Of a stretch of 64,000 nucleotides of DNA, positions 53,401 through 64,000 are shown in pieces. A program made the position numbers and the translations under genes. Position 1 is the stretch's first letter, and the number at the start of each line of letters is the position of its first letter. This DNA is from Linepithema humile (Eukaryota > Arthropoda > Insecta > Hymenoptera > Formicidae). The notes beneath the pieces were generated by a model that saw only the letters and a program-made list of their open reading frames with translations, searched no databases and was not told where the DNA came from. The stretch spans positions 34,148,764 through 34,212,763 of the forward strand of contig NC_090129.1 of assembly GCF_040581485.1 (NCBI RefSeq), given 5' to 3'.

Positions 53401-56400
53401 ACAACAACATGGCAGTAGCTCTTGCTTATATCTGATTTCGGAAACTTATGCGGGAATCCCTTTCCTGCCTCATTCCTCCTCTTTCCCTTCGCCCGTTCCT
53501 AGTTTCAAACTTCGAATGAATTTTGGTGGCACGATTATTAATGCCACATATATTAGCTATATCTCCCCCCCCCCTCACTCTCTTCTCCCGAGGGGATGTC
53601 TAACAAGAAGCGGATGTGTACAGGGAAATCCGAAAATTGCGCATCGCAGCGATGAGATCGGTTATTACCGTTGCATGAAATTTCGGATATTAACTTGAGA
53701 TATGTATATTCGTTTGATACTTTGTATTAGGAATGCTCGTTAAAACATATTTTTATTATTCAAATATCCGTGTACGCGGAAGATACATAAATACAGCATA
53801 AATACGCGAGTCAAAAAGTTTCCGCAAAAAAATATTATCAAATGTCGGTATTTATCATAAAAACATGTGAACTTTACGTTCACAAAGATGATAGCAATCT
53901 TCTAAGTTTTTTTTTAGATCTCTCAAGAAGTGTAAAAAAAATATTTGAATAAATTATCACTTCTGTATTTATCGTCTCGTAAATTCGAAGAATAACGGGC
54001 GGAGAAGTCGAATTTTAAAGAGGTTAGAAGGGAGAAGGCGAAGGAGGATTTGAAATTCTACATTCGCCTCGCACCTGCAGCTTTCGCGCGCTCTCTCCTT
54101 CTCACCCTATGTCGTCATTTCCGCCAGCACCTTTATGCCTTACACCCGGTGCACTTTGCATACGAATATCGTCTGGTACCTCGACCTAGCGATCACCGTT
54201 GCCGTCACCGGCGAAATGAAAGTGCATTAAACGTTCAACGCGCCACCTTTTCCTGTACCTCGCGTTTCGCGTTCCCCGTCTCTCGCACTTCTAGCCGAGA
54301 ATAAGAATTGCGCGTAAACGTTGCAACGAACTTATTGCATCTGCATGTAGAAAAATGTTAAGATCGCACCCACGTTTGTCTCGCGGAAATGCTAACTCGG
54401 CGTTGCTTATTCATACAACGTGGAAGAAACCGTATCACTAAGCATTGGAACGTGTTTAATAAATCTATTTTGTCGCTTCATTAAACTCTTGGCCATCATA
54501 CTTTAACAATTCAGTATTTTGCGAAAACATTGAACGATTAAATTTATTCAAAATGTGTTCATATACACTGAATACTACATTTTCAAAAAAATTTATATTT
54601 CTTACAATTTAAAAATAATAAATTGCACGTGTAACTTGTGCGCAATTTTATATTATATGAAAAGAGAAAAGATGCGAAATTTTGATTATGACTTGTTAAA
54701 CTGTTATAATGAGAAACGTAATTATTTCTCGATTAGCGAATAATAGTTTAATGATGACAAATGATTGTTTTCGAGCCATGATTACTGTTATTATTCATTA
54801 ATCGCGACACCAGATAATTAGATAATAACCAATCAATAATTTGATTACTCACTTGTCAATAACCATCATTTGTCAAATTCTATCTTAATTCTTCATTGCT
54901 TCTAAAAAGCAGCTCTAAACCTTTTACTACTTTTTACTACTTCTTAAAGAGCAGACTAAATAAATAATTTATGAATAACTTAAATTTTTTAAGGATTCTA
55001 TTCACAAATTTGTTGAAATAGCGCGTTTAAACGCCAAGTTTACGGAGTTAGCTGAGATATTTTTATAATTTTAACGAAACATTAGAGTGCTTCTGAAACT
55101 CCAGCAGATTCCACAAGTGCTCTCGATCGAGCGCGAAAAAAAGTCCTTTGACTGCAGAAAAAGTTTTTGAATTCTGCGGTCAGTTCTTCGGTGTCACTCT
55201 CTTTTCACTCGCGCCTGGATTATTCGATTGAATCTTCAATTATAAAATCAATTTCAACTCGAATCAAGCTTCTATTGTGAAGCTTCAAGGATTGCATTTT
55301 TCTCTTCTTATTAGATCTTTGGTTTATTTCTGCGTCTTATTTAATTTTACATTTTTATTATTATATTAATTTGCACTGTACTAATCCCAAATTACTGTTG
55401 CAGAGGCCGGGATGCATTCACGGGGAAGAATTACCTTATTTTTTCGGGGCGCCTTTGGTCGGAGGTTTGTCTCATTGGCCGAAGAATTATACCAGAGCCG
55501 AAGTGTCGCTTTCCGAGAGCGTAATACTGTATTTAACAAATTTTGCGCGTACCGGGTAAGTCGTGGAAAAACTTAAAATGTTGGTAAAATAAAAATTGAA
55601 TCACAATTAATGGTCGCTTTCTATCATCCAGAAATCCAAACGAAGGTACTCCTGAACCTGGATCTCTCGGCTCGGAAAGGACTCCGAGGCCGGAAAGGAC
55701 CAAGCTCAAAAATATCGATTGGACCGCTTATGAGGCCGTCCACAAGAAATATCTTAGCATAGGTAAATAAATTTTTCAGAAATCTATCTTCAAAGAGGCT
55801 TAATAATAAGATTGTACTTATGTATTTTTAGTAAAAAGTTACTTATTTATAGAAATTCAATTAAAATTGATAACTTGTCGATTTTCTAGAACTCAAATCG
55901 AAGTTGAAGAATCACTATAGGGCCCATCGTCTTTCTTTTTGGTTGAACCTAGTGCCCGATCTTCACAAGCCCGGTTCAGATGACGTTCCTAGATCACATC
56001 ATCTTCTCGACGACGAGCGGGTATTACAACTTTGTTACAGGAATAATCCAATTATTAATTATATGCGTATTATCCTATTTATAATATTATTTATACTTTT
56101 TTAAGTGTAAAAATCAACCAGTCAAGCTGGATTTATATTCAGAAAACAATGTTATTTTCCAGGTGCCACCCAGATTTATCCAAAGGCCGCCAACAACCGC
56201 GAGAACAACCACCATGGAAGTGACTTCCATGGAGAAATCTTTGTTCAACGCGTCAACAGCTATTCCTAGCGAATTAACCTTTGAGGACAGCACGGCGCAG
56301 CCTGAGGACGGTTTCGCGGCGTATTCCACCGCCCTGAGCGTGACAATTGCGATCGGTTGCAGCCTGCTGATTCTGAATGTGCTCATTTTCGCCGGTGTAT

Positions 56401-56744
56401 ATTATCAGCGCGACAAGAGCAATCATCAGCATCAGAACTGTTCGAAGAAGCGCCAGGAAAACGGCCAGATGCCGAACAATATCTGTGGCGAGCTGGAGAC
56501 CAAAACCGCCGAGCGCCATCACATTCAGCACATACCGCCGCCAGAGTTTGCCGATCTTCAAAATAATACCTGTCACGTGCCTATGCCGCCCCCGCCGCCA
56601 AAGAACACAAAGCCCGGCAAGCCCGGTCAGAATCTCATCATCAGTCCCAATCAACTCCAGCAGGAAAGCCTGGCCATGAGCGGCACCGGGACTTTGAAAA
56701 AAGGACACAATCATCCCCAAGTCATGGAGGAGCTAAGGGTCTGA
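41333..56744 (+). CDS. Nlg: Neuroligin, 3' ten exons (N-terminus missing)
   Basis: Spliced CDS: 41333-41491, 46166-46363, 48819-48934, 51439-51671, 52269-52481, 53009-53147, 55404-55555, 55632-55762, 55890-56020, 56163-56744. All junctions are AG/GT and all phases join, giving 683 residues plus stop; numbering below starts at the first complete codon. Neuroligins are postsynaptic single-pass adhesion proteins that bind presynaptic neurexin through an inactive cholinesterase-like ectodomain. Visible hallmarks are VHGESYEW (about 16-23), NYRLGILGFLNAN (46-58), the nucleophile elbow GHGTG (99-103) with Gly101 where esterases have Ser, RSEAYF with Glu246, GCIHGEELPYFFG with His358, a transmembrane segment at about 544-571, and a C-terminus ending EELRV. 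The upstream part (signal peptide and the conserved EDCLYLN region) is absent, so roughly 130-180 residues are missing. Family assignment is certain; which insect neuroligin paralogue it is cannot be decided here. Confidence 0.95.
41492..46165 (+). other. Neuroligin intron 1 (of those seen), 4,674 bp
   Basis: Bounded by gtgagt and ttgcag. It contains a GC-richer stretch at about 42100-42800, a T tract near 43225, the (CCTAA)4 tract, and no alternative exon that could be supported. Confidence 0.85.
45699..45718. repeat. Short (CCTAA)4 telomere-type tract
   Basis: Four perfect CCTAA units (TTAGG on the other strand, the common insect telomere motif), followed by CTTAG. It lies inside the first neuroligin intron seen. 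At 20 bases it may be chance or a repair scar rather than a true interstitial telomere. Confidence 0.8.
46166..46363 (+). CDS. Nlg: Neuroligin exon b (nucleophile elbow)
   Basis: Acceptor ttgattgcag, donor Ggtgagt; phase 1 on both sides. Encodes residues 53-118: FLNANTDSH, NYGLMDQIAALHWVQENI, FGGDPGNVTLVGHGTGAA. The GHGTG motif corresponds to GESAG of acetylcholinesterase, and its middle residue is Gly101 rather than Ser, so the protein cannot be an active esterase. NVT at 94-96 fits the N-glycosylation consensus but lies in a core strand. Confidence 0.95.
46364..48818 (+). other. Neuroligin intron 2, 2,455 bp
   Basis: gtgagt to attgcag. Open frames in it are short and unrecognised. Confidence 0.85.
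48819..48934 (+). CDS. Nlg: Neuroligin exon c
   Basis: Acceptor gattgcag, donor TTGgtgagt. Completes the split Gly and encodes residues 119-157, including LLFHRGVLMSGSALSPWALV, the helix and strand after the nucleophile elbow in cholinesterase-like proteins. It leaves in phase 0 after HLNCSL; NCS (154-156) is a possible N-glycosylation site. Confidence 0.93.
48935..51438 (+). other. Neuroligin intron 3, 2,504 bp
   Basis: gtgagt to gttgcag. Holds the (GC)7 tract and GC-richer DNA at about 50750-51210; no exon recognised. Confidence 0.85.
49652..49665. repeat. (GC)7 alternating tract
   Basis: Fourteen bases of alternating GC in neuroligin intron 3. Such tracts can adopt Z-DNA, and CpG runs of this kind are unusual in AT-rich insect introns. 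Confidence 0.9.
51439..51671 (+). CDS. Nlg: Neuroligin exon d
   Basis: Acceptor cgttgcag, donor AGgtatct. Encodes residues 158-234 with LLRCLRDVSLSELVSVP, FAPAFGPSIDGVVIDP and an acidic DPGDPEDQDYT loop, the usual neuroligin sequence leading up to the acidic-triad region. The reading frame stays open past the donor to a stop at 51904-51906, so intron retention would give a truncated protein. Confidence 0.92.
52269..52481 (+). CDS. Nlg: Neuroligin exon e
   Basis: Acceptor atttgcag, donor AGgtgact. The split Arg is followed by residues 236-305: YDLMVGVVRSEAYF, then FVRNTYTYHQPEI and INEYTDWERPVQHP. Glu246 lies where active cholinesterases have the catalytic Glu. EYTDWERP is a well-conserved neuroligin segment. 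Confidence 0.93.
53009..53147 (+). CDS. Nlg: Neuroligin exon f
   Basis: Acceptor ttttccag, donor CAGgtttgt. Encodes residues 307-352: DETLEALGDANTVAPATRTA, then YLYVFDYQTKYGDYPQ. In neuroligins this segment (D..GD....P....A..H......Y.Y.F......) packs against the four-helix dimer region. Leaves in phase 0. Confidence 0.93.
53148..55403 (+). other. Neuroligin intron 6, 2,256 bp
   Basis: gtttgt to gttgcag. Includes a C-run near 53565 and a GC-richer stretch at 54050-54300; otherwise AT-rich. No exon recognised. Confidence 0.85.
55404..55555 (+). CDS. Nlg: Neuroligin exon g (triad His)
   Basis: Acceptor actgttgcag, donor GGgtaagt. Encodes residues 353-402: GCIHGEELPYFFGAPLVGG, NYTRAEVSLSESV and YLTNFARTG. 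His358 aligns with the catalytic His of cholinesterases and is kept although the Ser is lost. The helix containing SESVILYLTNFARTGNPN (continued in the next exon) corresponds to the neuroligin dimer helix. Confidence 0.95.
55632..55762 (+). CDS. Nlg: Neuroligin exon h
   Basis: Acceptor ctatcatccag, donor Ggtaaat. Follows a 76-bp intron. Encodes NPNEGTPEPGSL and ERTKLKNIDWTAYEAVHKKYL (residues 404-446), the end of the dimer helix and the W-x-x-Y-E strand near the end of the cholinesterase fold. An ERTPRPERT stretch makes a charged insert. Confidence 0.93.
55890..56020 (+). CDS. Nlg: Neuroligin exon i
   Basis: Acceptor attttctag, donor CGGgtatta (a weak donor, but the only one that keeps frame). 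Encodes residues 447-490, with LKSKLKNHYRAHRLSFWLNL and VPDLHKPGSDDVP. K-x-H-Y-R-A-x-x-x-x-F-W-x-x-L-x-P-x-L is the conserved C-terminal boundary of the neuroligin ectodomain. Confidence 0.93.
56163..56744 (+). CDS. Nlg: Neuroligin last exon: stalk, TM and cytoplasmic tail
   Basis: Acceptor ttattttccag, stop TGA at 56742-56744. Encodes the last 193 residues (491-683). It opens with a Pro/Thr-rich stalk (VPPRFIQRPPTTARTTT) likely to be O-glycosylated, then an acidic segment, then one transmembrane helix (about 544-571, core ALSVTIAIGCSLLILNVLIF) followed by the basic stop-transfer YYQRDK. The cytoplasmic tail of about 110 residues has a PPP and a PPPPP stretch and the segment GTGTLKKGHN. It ends EELRV; the last three residues, Leu-Arg-Val, fit a class II PDZ ligand, compared with the TTRV ending of vertebrate neuroligins. 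The topology is type I. Confidence 0.95.
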   Translation: MPPRFIQRPPTTARTTTMEVTSMEKSLFNASTAIPSELTFEDSTAQPEDGFAAYSTALSVTIAIGCSLLILNVLIFAGVYYQRDKSNHQHQNCSKKRQENGQMPNNICGELETKTAERHHIQHIPPPEFADLQNNTCHVPMPPPPPKNTKPGKPGQNLIISPNQLQQESLAMSGTGTLKKGHNHPQVMEELRV

Positions 56745-57110
56745 CTTTAGGAGACTTCGCGGTCAGCGAAGTAACATGACCGCGAATAAGTTAGAATTTC
56801 AAATATTCGAACGATTCTAACATCGCCGAGCGCTTAATTCGAAAACTGACTACCAGCCTGACCGTGGACATCTTGAAGAAAGGACACGGTCACCTCTGAG
56901 TCATAGAAAAATTGAGAGTCTGACTTTAGGAGACCGCCGCCGAAATAACACGATCGTGAGTAGATTAAAATTCTGATACTGCCGTCGAGAAACGTTTGCG
57001 AGAGCGTTTGAAACGGTGTTCTTTTCTGACTACGATAATAGAATCTTAAAAAAGGAACTCAACAGTTATATTAAAATTTTGAAATGAAATCTGAAGTCAA
57101 AAGCGGGAAT
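56685..57110 (+). repeat. About 179-bp tandem duplication of the neuroligin terminal coding segment plus UTR
   Basis: Copy 1 holds the real coding end. Copy 2 starts near 56865. AAAGGACAC occurs at 56700-56708 and 56879-56887, and TGACTTTAGGAGA at 56742-56754 and 56921-56933: both pairs are exactly 179 bp apart, with diverged sequence between them. Copy 2 has an in-frame stop where copy 1 has CAA, but still ends LRV-stop in the equivalent frame. A fainter third copy is suggested by TCTTAAAAAAGGA at about 57044, 173 bp after TCTTGAAGAAAGGA at 56871. Confidence 0.75.
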
Positions 57111-57430
57111 CACCTCGCAGAACTCTTCAAAAGGTTTCGTAGCGACTGTGACGCTACCGATAGGAAGTGATAAAAGCGAAAGGAAAATGAAGAAATCTTC
57201 GTTGTTGTGCGACAAATATGTGTTAGTGCAGGGACGTAGCTGGGATTTCGATCCCGAAAGCAAAATTTGCTATAGACTTTTATATGGAGCTAAGAAGAGG
57301 AAGACTAAGCTTCGGTCGCTCGGGTCCAGCTCTCTACGTCTCTGGTTTACGGCAACGCTATACTGTTATCGTTTTCTACCTTTCGAATTTACGACCAACT
57401 GCCGAAAATCACATAGTCTTTGACGGATAG
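56745..57430 (+). other. Proximal 3' UTR of neuroligin with tandem copies of the terminal coding segment
   Basis: Transcribed downstream DNA by position. It is GC-richer than the flank beyond about 57480. It contains a degenerate duplicate of the CDS end (see the repeat entry). AATAAA signals occur at 58150-58155 and 58160-58165 and further on, so the UTR may extend 1.4 kb or more, but the true poly(A) site cannot be chosen from sequence alone. Confidence 0.5.
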
Positions 57431-58149
57431 ACGAATCTACGTTAAGTAGAACTATTCATCTCCGGGAAGAGAACTTTGGAGCGAACTTCCAAAGAGCGAT
57501 TCCAACAATTTTTCATGTATTCAGAAACATTAATTTTTACTAATATAACATGCGAGCTACTTAATTTTAATTTTTTGAACAAGCGAAACATTCGATTAAT
57601 CTTCTTAATTTTCTACGTGTTTTTAGGTCATTTTTCATTATATGTATTTTATTTTGTGTTCCATCAAATATTTAAATACTGTACTATTATTATAGATATG
57701 TATAGACGAACAAACGAGTATTAAAACTCATTCACACAAGACAAGTCATTATCTACATGACTATTTTAATTTTGTTATTGAAAATTTATACATTTTAAAT
57801 ATGTTCTCAATTTTTATTTATTATTTTTTTGTAAATAACATTTTTATCAATAAGTAATAATGTTTCTTAATTAATCTGCTTTTATTTCACCTATCGTTTT
57901 TATTATTCTTCCATGTAATATAGACTGAAGGTTCGAGTTGATGTGAATCGTGCCGATACTGTCCTCGTTCTTCCGAGTGATTGTAATAATAATGATTCGA
58001 ATTGCTGCCACCACGATTTATTTCTATGACTTTGATCGTTCAAATGCTCAATGATAATTTCAATTAACCCTTTTCTTCTCAATGACCAAGCATTTTCTAC
58101 AATACAAAAATTTGTTTTTCTTTGCTACATAAAGCAAAGGTTTTGTTAT

Positions 58150-58165
58150 AATAAAGTTTAATAAA
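58150..58165 (+). promoter_or_regulatory. Candidate poly(A) signals (two AATAAA)
   Basis: Two AATAAA hexamers lie ten bases apart, about 1.4 kb after the neuroligin stop. Such hexamers are common in AT-rich DNA, and others lie further downstream, so use of this pair is only a possibility. Confidence 0.2.
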
Positions 58166-60016
58166 GAAAACAATTTTGACAGTTTAATCGAATTATTGCA
58201 GGACGATATTTCGATCAATTTTTTGCGAATTGCATTGTAAAGGAAAATAAGTTTTTGCAGAATAAAAATCTAATAACTTCCTGAGAATAAAAGGGTTAAA
58301 CGGACGATCACGTATCAATCGAACAATTTTTTTTATAATAAGAATAAAAGGGAAGTTAAATAATTGACGATACTTAACAGAATACTGCCAAACGATCGCA
58401 AGTTAAAGAAGAATTGCGAATCGTAGAATGGAAAATCGTGATCAGTCAGAATTCAAAGATAAAAAGTTGTTATAATTCAGAAAACGCGTTTAATCTATCA
58501 ATATTTTAAGAAAATGGGATGATTGTAAATTTAATTAACCATTTCAGAAGTAAAAATGGCTACACGAAGCAGGCATTCATATTAATATTAATCGTTGACA
58601 AGCCATATTTTCTTAACTGTTATAATTTTTATATCACAAAAACTTTATTGGACTTTATTCTTTGAAATATTAATCTCATTGATTTCAACAGAAGTGATTT
58701 GTTTCGTGTTTTTTTTTAAGACAGCCAATTTATAAAAAAATAAAATTAAATTTAGAATTGTCCTATTTTTAAAGGATTAACGAAGGTTTTTCGAAAATCT
58801 GGACGGCGACAGACTGTCGAAGGGACTTTCGAATGCAATTTCGACTGTAAATAAAAATTAATTAAACTTAGGTCTGTCGCTGATACTGTTAACGAACGAA
58901 GAGTACCGATGAGCTCGGAAATACCTTCGTTTGTAATAATACTGCACGTCGATGAGAGAAACAGTATGTCAGCGTAATCGGAAGCACATTGGACGTAATT
59001 TTAAATTTGTATATAATTAATATTACAATAAACTATATAATAAACTAACAATTGTTTAATTCAATTCATCCCGAAATCCATCTTATTATTTCACATGATC
59101 AATTATTGCTCTGTTAGATCAGCTGTACAAAAATAAATTATTCAAAACAAAAGAAACCGCACAAAAGTGCTCGATACATTATCTATTTCGTTGAATTAAA
59201 AGTTTTCATAAAGTGGTATAGACTTTTTAATTAAGATTTAATTAAGATTCAACCACAACATTGGGATCTGTTTTAAACCTCAGGAATTTTTGGAATAATA
59301 AACATTTGCCTTGTGTTTCATGAACAAGTAAAACTTTATTCACTCGTTCGTTAAAGCTCTATGATTTAAATGCTATAATCGCAACACACATGTTATGACA
59401 AGTTTGCGAAAACTTTATCCGCGAAACTCGGTTTGGACTAACACGAGGTTCTATCTAAGATACAAGGTACAAAAAGTTGGGGTTGGTTCCATTGCCTTCG
59501 ACGAACAAATCCCACAATCAGAGACCTTTTCGCTTTTAGTGGCAGTTAAATATTTCTTCACGCTTTTTCTCAAAACTCAGTATGAAAAAGTTATTAAATA
59601 AAATGCTTGACATATACACATTATTCCATAAAAAATACGTTCAACTCTGCAACTCGAGAAAACAATTTTTCTCGAAAAATTTATGACAAGTGTCAAAAAT
59701 TACAATATTTAAAAAAACGCATTTTTTTAAATTTTGTTACGATATTTTTGGTCGAGTTTACACAACTTTGTAGCTAAACTTTGTATTTTTTACATTAATG
59801 TCACTGCCGATGGTAAACGTTATTATTCACAGAATGTAAAGCTGGCTTTAAAGTCACGTAACTCATTGTCAGACAAAAAATTGTAGTAAAATTAAAAAAA
59901 AAACATGTAAAAAATATTGTAGTTTTCGATATTTAAATTTTGCGAAAATATTTTTTATTAAGCTACAGAGTGTTGAAAGTATGTGCTCTTTTTTCGAGTT
60001 TTAAAGTGTAAAGATA

Positions 60017-60056
60017 AGTGTCTTTTTAGGACATCTTTAAGACGTCTTTGTAAAAA
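60017..60056. repeat. AAGACGTCTTT-type short repeat, copy B
   Basis: GTGTCTTTTTAGGACATC, then TTTAAGACGTCTTTGTAAAAAC. It aligns with the copy near 39.2 kb over about 35 bases with a few mismatches and gaps. Confidence 0.45.
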
Positions 60057-61030
60057 CTTTTAGAAAATTAAAGCAAACTTTAAATTTTAGAATGCTTTTT
60101 TAATTTTTTATCAGCGATAATTTTTCACCGAGTTTCAATGGTTTGCAGATTGCTCGATTTTGAGCGTTTGAAAACTGTTTCTTATTTATGTTAAAATATG
60201 TATGTACAACTTTATCAAATAAAAACTAAATAAAAATAAACTGGATCTAAATTATAAATAAATAAAATTATATTGCTTAGAAAATTACAGTAATAGAACA
60301 ATGTATAAGAGAAGTTAACCATCTCTCTAAATAGCATCGTTGTCAGTAAGTTTTGCTTCTCTGATCGTGGTTTATCATGCGGACAAGAACGTTTTCGTTC
60401 GCATTACATCTCGCTAGTCTGTTGCTTAATCCTTTACGATAATACGGTACAATTTGTGTATGCATTAGTTACAACTACACAGCACAAAGCCGAAACAATA
60501 ATCTGCTGTTGCTACATGACTAGGATCTTATTTTATGCTACAGCAAACAAGAAACAATAGCAAAGGGTCTCTCCTCCTCTCGTCTGACATAATCATTCTT
60601 ATAACAAAGAATTTGTGTTTCGACGTATTTATATTTATATATATATATATTTCTATATTTTTTTATTATATAATAAGTCGTAAATGCACTTGAGGCTCCG
60701 GTCTAGTCGGAACGTTCGTTCTTCATTATCACTCTGGTTTAATTAGCCTAATTAGAGCTAATTCATACCGTTATCGTTTTACTCTGAGCATCGCATTAAG
60801 TATCAAATACTAATAGTATTATTATTAAATGCCGATATAAGTAACATTACAGTTATTAGTATTAAAAATGTTATTACATATATTATAATTAATAAAATAA
60901 AATAGTAACGTTAATGTCAAATACAATTGTTCTGTTTCAAAGAAAAAATTTAATATGTTAACTGCATGACTTATTAAAACATTCTTAATATTTCATTTAA
61001 ATTATTTGGAAGTTAAACTATTTGCAAAAG

Positions 61031-61059
<29 letters not shown>
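61031..61059. repeat. (TA)14 microsatellite
   Basis: An uninterrupted TA tract in AT-rich downstream DNA. Confidence 0.95.
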
Positions 61060-61063
<4 letters not shown>

Positions 61064-64000
61064 TTAGAAATAAAAACTTAATATAATATTTAATTCTTCT
61101 TGAATATACATTTGAGAAATGCTGGCAAAAAAGTTATCTCTGCGTCAGTTTATTAATTAATCAATAAACAATTAAAGTAGCTATCCGATTTGCTATATGA
61201 CGATCGATTCGACTAGATCAGTATACTTCGGTTTACTTATCGATTACATTATGAAAAGAATACATTGCCTACAACTTTCTTAAATTCTTCGATTTGTGGA
61301 TGTCTATCAAATATTTTTGATCAGGAACAAAATATATGTTTTCTTTGGATTTAATGCAACAACTACAATCTGTTAATAATACATTTATATTTAACTGTAT
61401 AAATTTATAAATTTAAAGATATTTATAATTACACTTTTCCATTTTGTTACAGTTTTAGATTGTTGTAGGCAAATGTTTTCTGCTGTGAAATTAACAAAAG
61501 AGAGGTAAATCTAAGAGCAGATCCAGAAAAAGGTTTTACCCATTGAATTCTGTAAAATTTAAAAACTATATGCCCAAAAAAATTCATTAACTGCAGTTTC
61601 AGAAAAATTTTATCGTTTTGTAAAACATAGGAAAATATAAATTAATGAATTGATTTGATCATTAAATCAATAATATGTCGATAAGCATATTTAATTTTGT
61701 CATTAAATTAAATAATCTTAATAAATTAAATCAACTTGCAAAATAAATAAATTAATGAACCAGCGTAACGGTGCATCAACGTAACGTGAATTAATTTTGA
61801 TGGTGAGATGATTGATTAATTCGTGAGCGTTGGGTCATTATATTATATTTGTGCTAACAAATCATATTCACAGTAACATACAAATTTAACACATACACGA
61901 GTGGTGATTACAATGAAACCTTGCGTGAAAGTAATTAAGTCTTCGTATCGTCTCTAATTTATTTATGAAAACTTGCTAGATCCGCCCTCGAATGCATTAT
62001 CTCAGAAATAGTGCTCAGAAAAACCATATCACGGTACATACTCAATATTGCTATGCGACACTGTCGAAGTAACGCTACATGACACGTTATATAGGAGCTG
62101 GCTAAAGAGACAGTTTAATATCCATCCCTTTACACTCGTTCGCAAATTTTAAGCATTTATTTCTTTTTTATCAAAAAAGTTTTCTTTAAATATCTTTTTT
62201 AATCAAAATTCTAAAAGTATTTTGAAAAGTAAAAGTAATTTTTTTAATTAAGATAGCAGACAACATTTTTCTATCATATATCGAGAAATAATATATTCAT
62301 AAGATACTAAGCTACGTATACATATATGTATATTCTGAATTTAAATTGTATAAAATTTAAGCTTAAATTTTCTAAAGAGAATAAATATATGCTAATACAC
62401 AATGTAGAATAATAACACATAGAAATTCTGTAATGTCTCATTTGAATAAAGATAATAAAATGATAACGAAATCGCGATTAAAAGATTTTTGAGTGCAAAG
62501 AGATAGATACATTGCTAAGACTTGTAGAGATTTTGCATTAAGCATGGCTAAATTTATTTTCCCGACAAGCCTCGATTAATCATTTTCCAGGGAAACATTC
62601 GACGAGTGTTTGCGTTTGGCGTGGCATAGGCATCTTTTATTGTACAAACGGCCAAACATCATGAATAATTCTGATTTAAACTCAATAATTTCTCACACAC
62701 GCGCACACATACAGATTACCGAAATTTATTACAATTAATTTTAATATAATTTATATTTACATATATATATAATCGATGTTAAATAATTTCTCCAAAATGT
62801 TAATTTAAGTAATAATGATCTCAATTTAAAAATCTAATTCAGTTTTAAATTCTTAATAATTAAAATCAGAATTTAATTGTACGTAAATTAGATATAAATT
62901 GAACTTTTCGACATTTTCCGACGGTTTATACTTATGCTACTAAAATAAATACTATTTTATTTATCGTAATTCTAAGGAATAATAATTTATGTCTTGTAGA
63001 ATTGTCTCCAATATGGGAATATGTGTAGTTCAATATTCAAAGTATTTAGAGAACAATAAAAAAAGATCATGAGTGAATTTGGTCGTTTGTGTACACTTGC
63101 GTATTCTCCATCGGCCTGCAGACTTGAATCTCATTATCAAGTAGAGTTCGCGCTTATTATCAAGAGATATTGAAAAAACGTCTATAAAGATTCGTAATAC
63201 GTGGTACACATTAGAAATATCCTCGAACGAACAACATCTCGCCGATAACCGCGTGCTATCTTTAAGAAATCCACGAACTCATCGTAATTAGCTTAATAGC
63301 GACTTAATTAATTCCACCGAGAATGATTACTTTCAGTCGTGCTTTTCTCTCTTCTTTCTTTAAGTACACAAATACAACTATTCTTTTGCAAGCTTCGGTG
63401 TTTTGTGCGCATGTTCGGTTACATACAAGATCTCTGAAAGAAGAGATACGCTGTGTGCTTAAACTTGGAAAGATGTAGCAGTGATCTCCACTAATCGCAG
63501 CCCGAACGACAAATAAGCTACTTCCCTACGAGAATCCTTATTCGATTAATGCTGATCTTTAACGAAGCTGCCATTGAAAACTTTTATAAGTTTGGAAAAT
63601 ACCACTTCGCGATGTTGCAAGATTTGCTGTTGCGAGAAAAGCAATTGATTCCCTGATCACTTTAACACTCATATTATTTTTATCTTAGAATGCAATTTAA
63701 ACCAGAAATCATATTTTATAAAAGTTACGTTAACTAGCAATAAAATGTTATCAGTTAAAATATAATTTTTTGCTTCACAATACAATTAATGTAAAATCCG
63801 AAATTAAATCGTCGCTGTAGATAAAGAATCGATCATGAAGATTAGAAAACGTTTTGTATGGTGATATGTAAAAGTTTGAGAAGCCAAGAAATATTGCTCG
63901 GGAACAATCTTAGTAGCTATCAAGAAATGCTACTATAAAAATTTATCCTTTCAATATTTCACGTCTAATTTATTATACCTTCAAAATTACTAAAATTTTT

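Larger units (their letters stand above)
57431..64000. other. No gene seen: AT-rich downstream DNA
   Basis: Strongly AT-rich, with only short open frames (for example 59395-59601) that match nothing. Contains the (TA)14 tract and copy B of the AAGACGTCTTT-type repeat. Part of it may be the distal neuroligin 3' UTR. Confidence 0.55.

Noticed and set aside
41333..56744. Intronic microRNA miR-932, reported within a honeybee neuroligin gene
   Set aside because: I looked for the remembered mature sequence on both strands and did not see it; it may belong to another paralogue or lie outside the window.

Overview
The window is eukaryotic, most likely insect and probably hymenopteran (ant-like). Long AT-rich stretches alternate with CpG-rich islands, coding sequence is split into short exons with GT-AG introns, and simple repeats are plentiful. 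There is one short (CCTAA)4 tract of the insect telomere type. Species cannot be read from the sequence.

One gene is clearly supported: the 3' two-thirds of a neuroligin, a cholinesterase-like postsynaptic adhesion protein, on the + strand. Ten exons with consistent phases run from 41333 to the stop codon at 56742-56744. They encode 683 residues: most of the alpha/beta-hydrolase ectodomain, a Thr-rich stalk, one transmembrane helix, and a Pro-rich cytoplasmic tail ending in a PDZ-ligand-like Leu-Arg-Val. The catalytic serine is replaced by glycine, as expected for a neuroligin. The exons for the signal peptide and the first part of the ectodomain were not found.

Layout: 1-41332 has no convincing exon and is best read as a very long neuroligin intron (or 5' flank), with GC-rich islands, CT microsatellites, a Tc1-like transposase remnant near 28.65-28.76 kb, a cluster of palindromic MITE-like repeats at 32.7-34.2 kb, and two perfect hairpins (33642-33675 and 37337-37377). 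41333-56744 is the neuroligin exon block: introns are 2.3-4.7 kb in the first half (two of 0.5-0.6 kb in the middle) and shrink to 76-142 bp near the C-terminus. 56745-64000 is 3' UTR and AT-rich downstream DNA without a recognisable gene. Just after the stop codon the last coding segment is tandemly duplicated with a period near 179 bp. The duplicate is decayed, and a third, fainter copy may follow.

No RNA gene, CRISPR array, intact transposon or second protein-coding gene could be supported.
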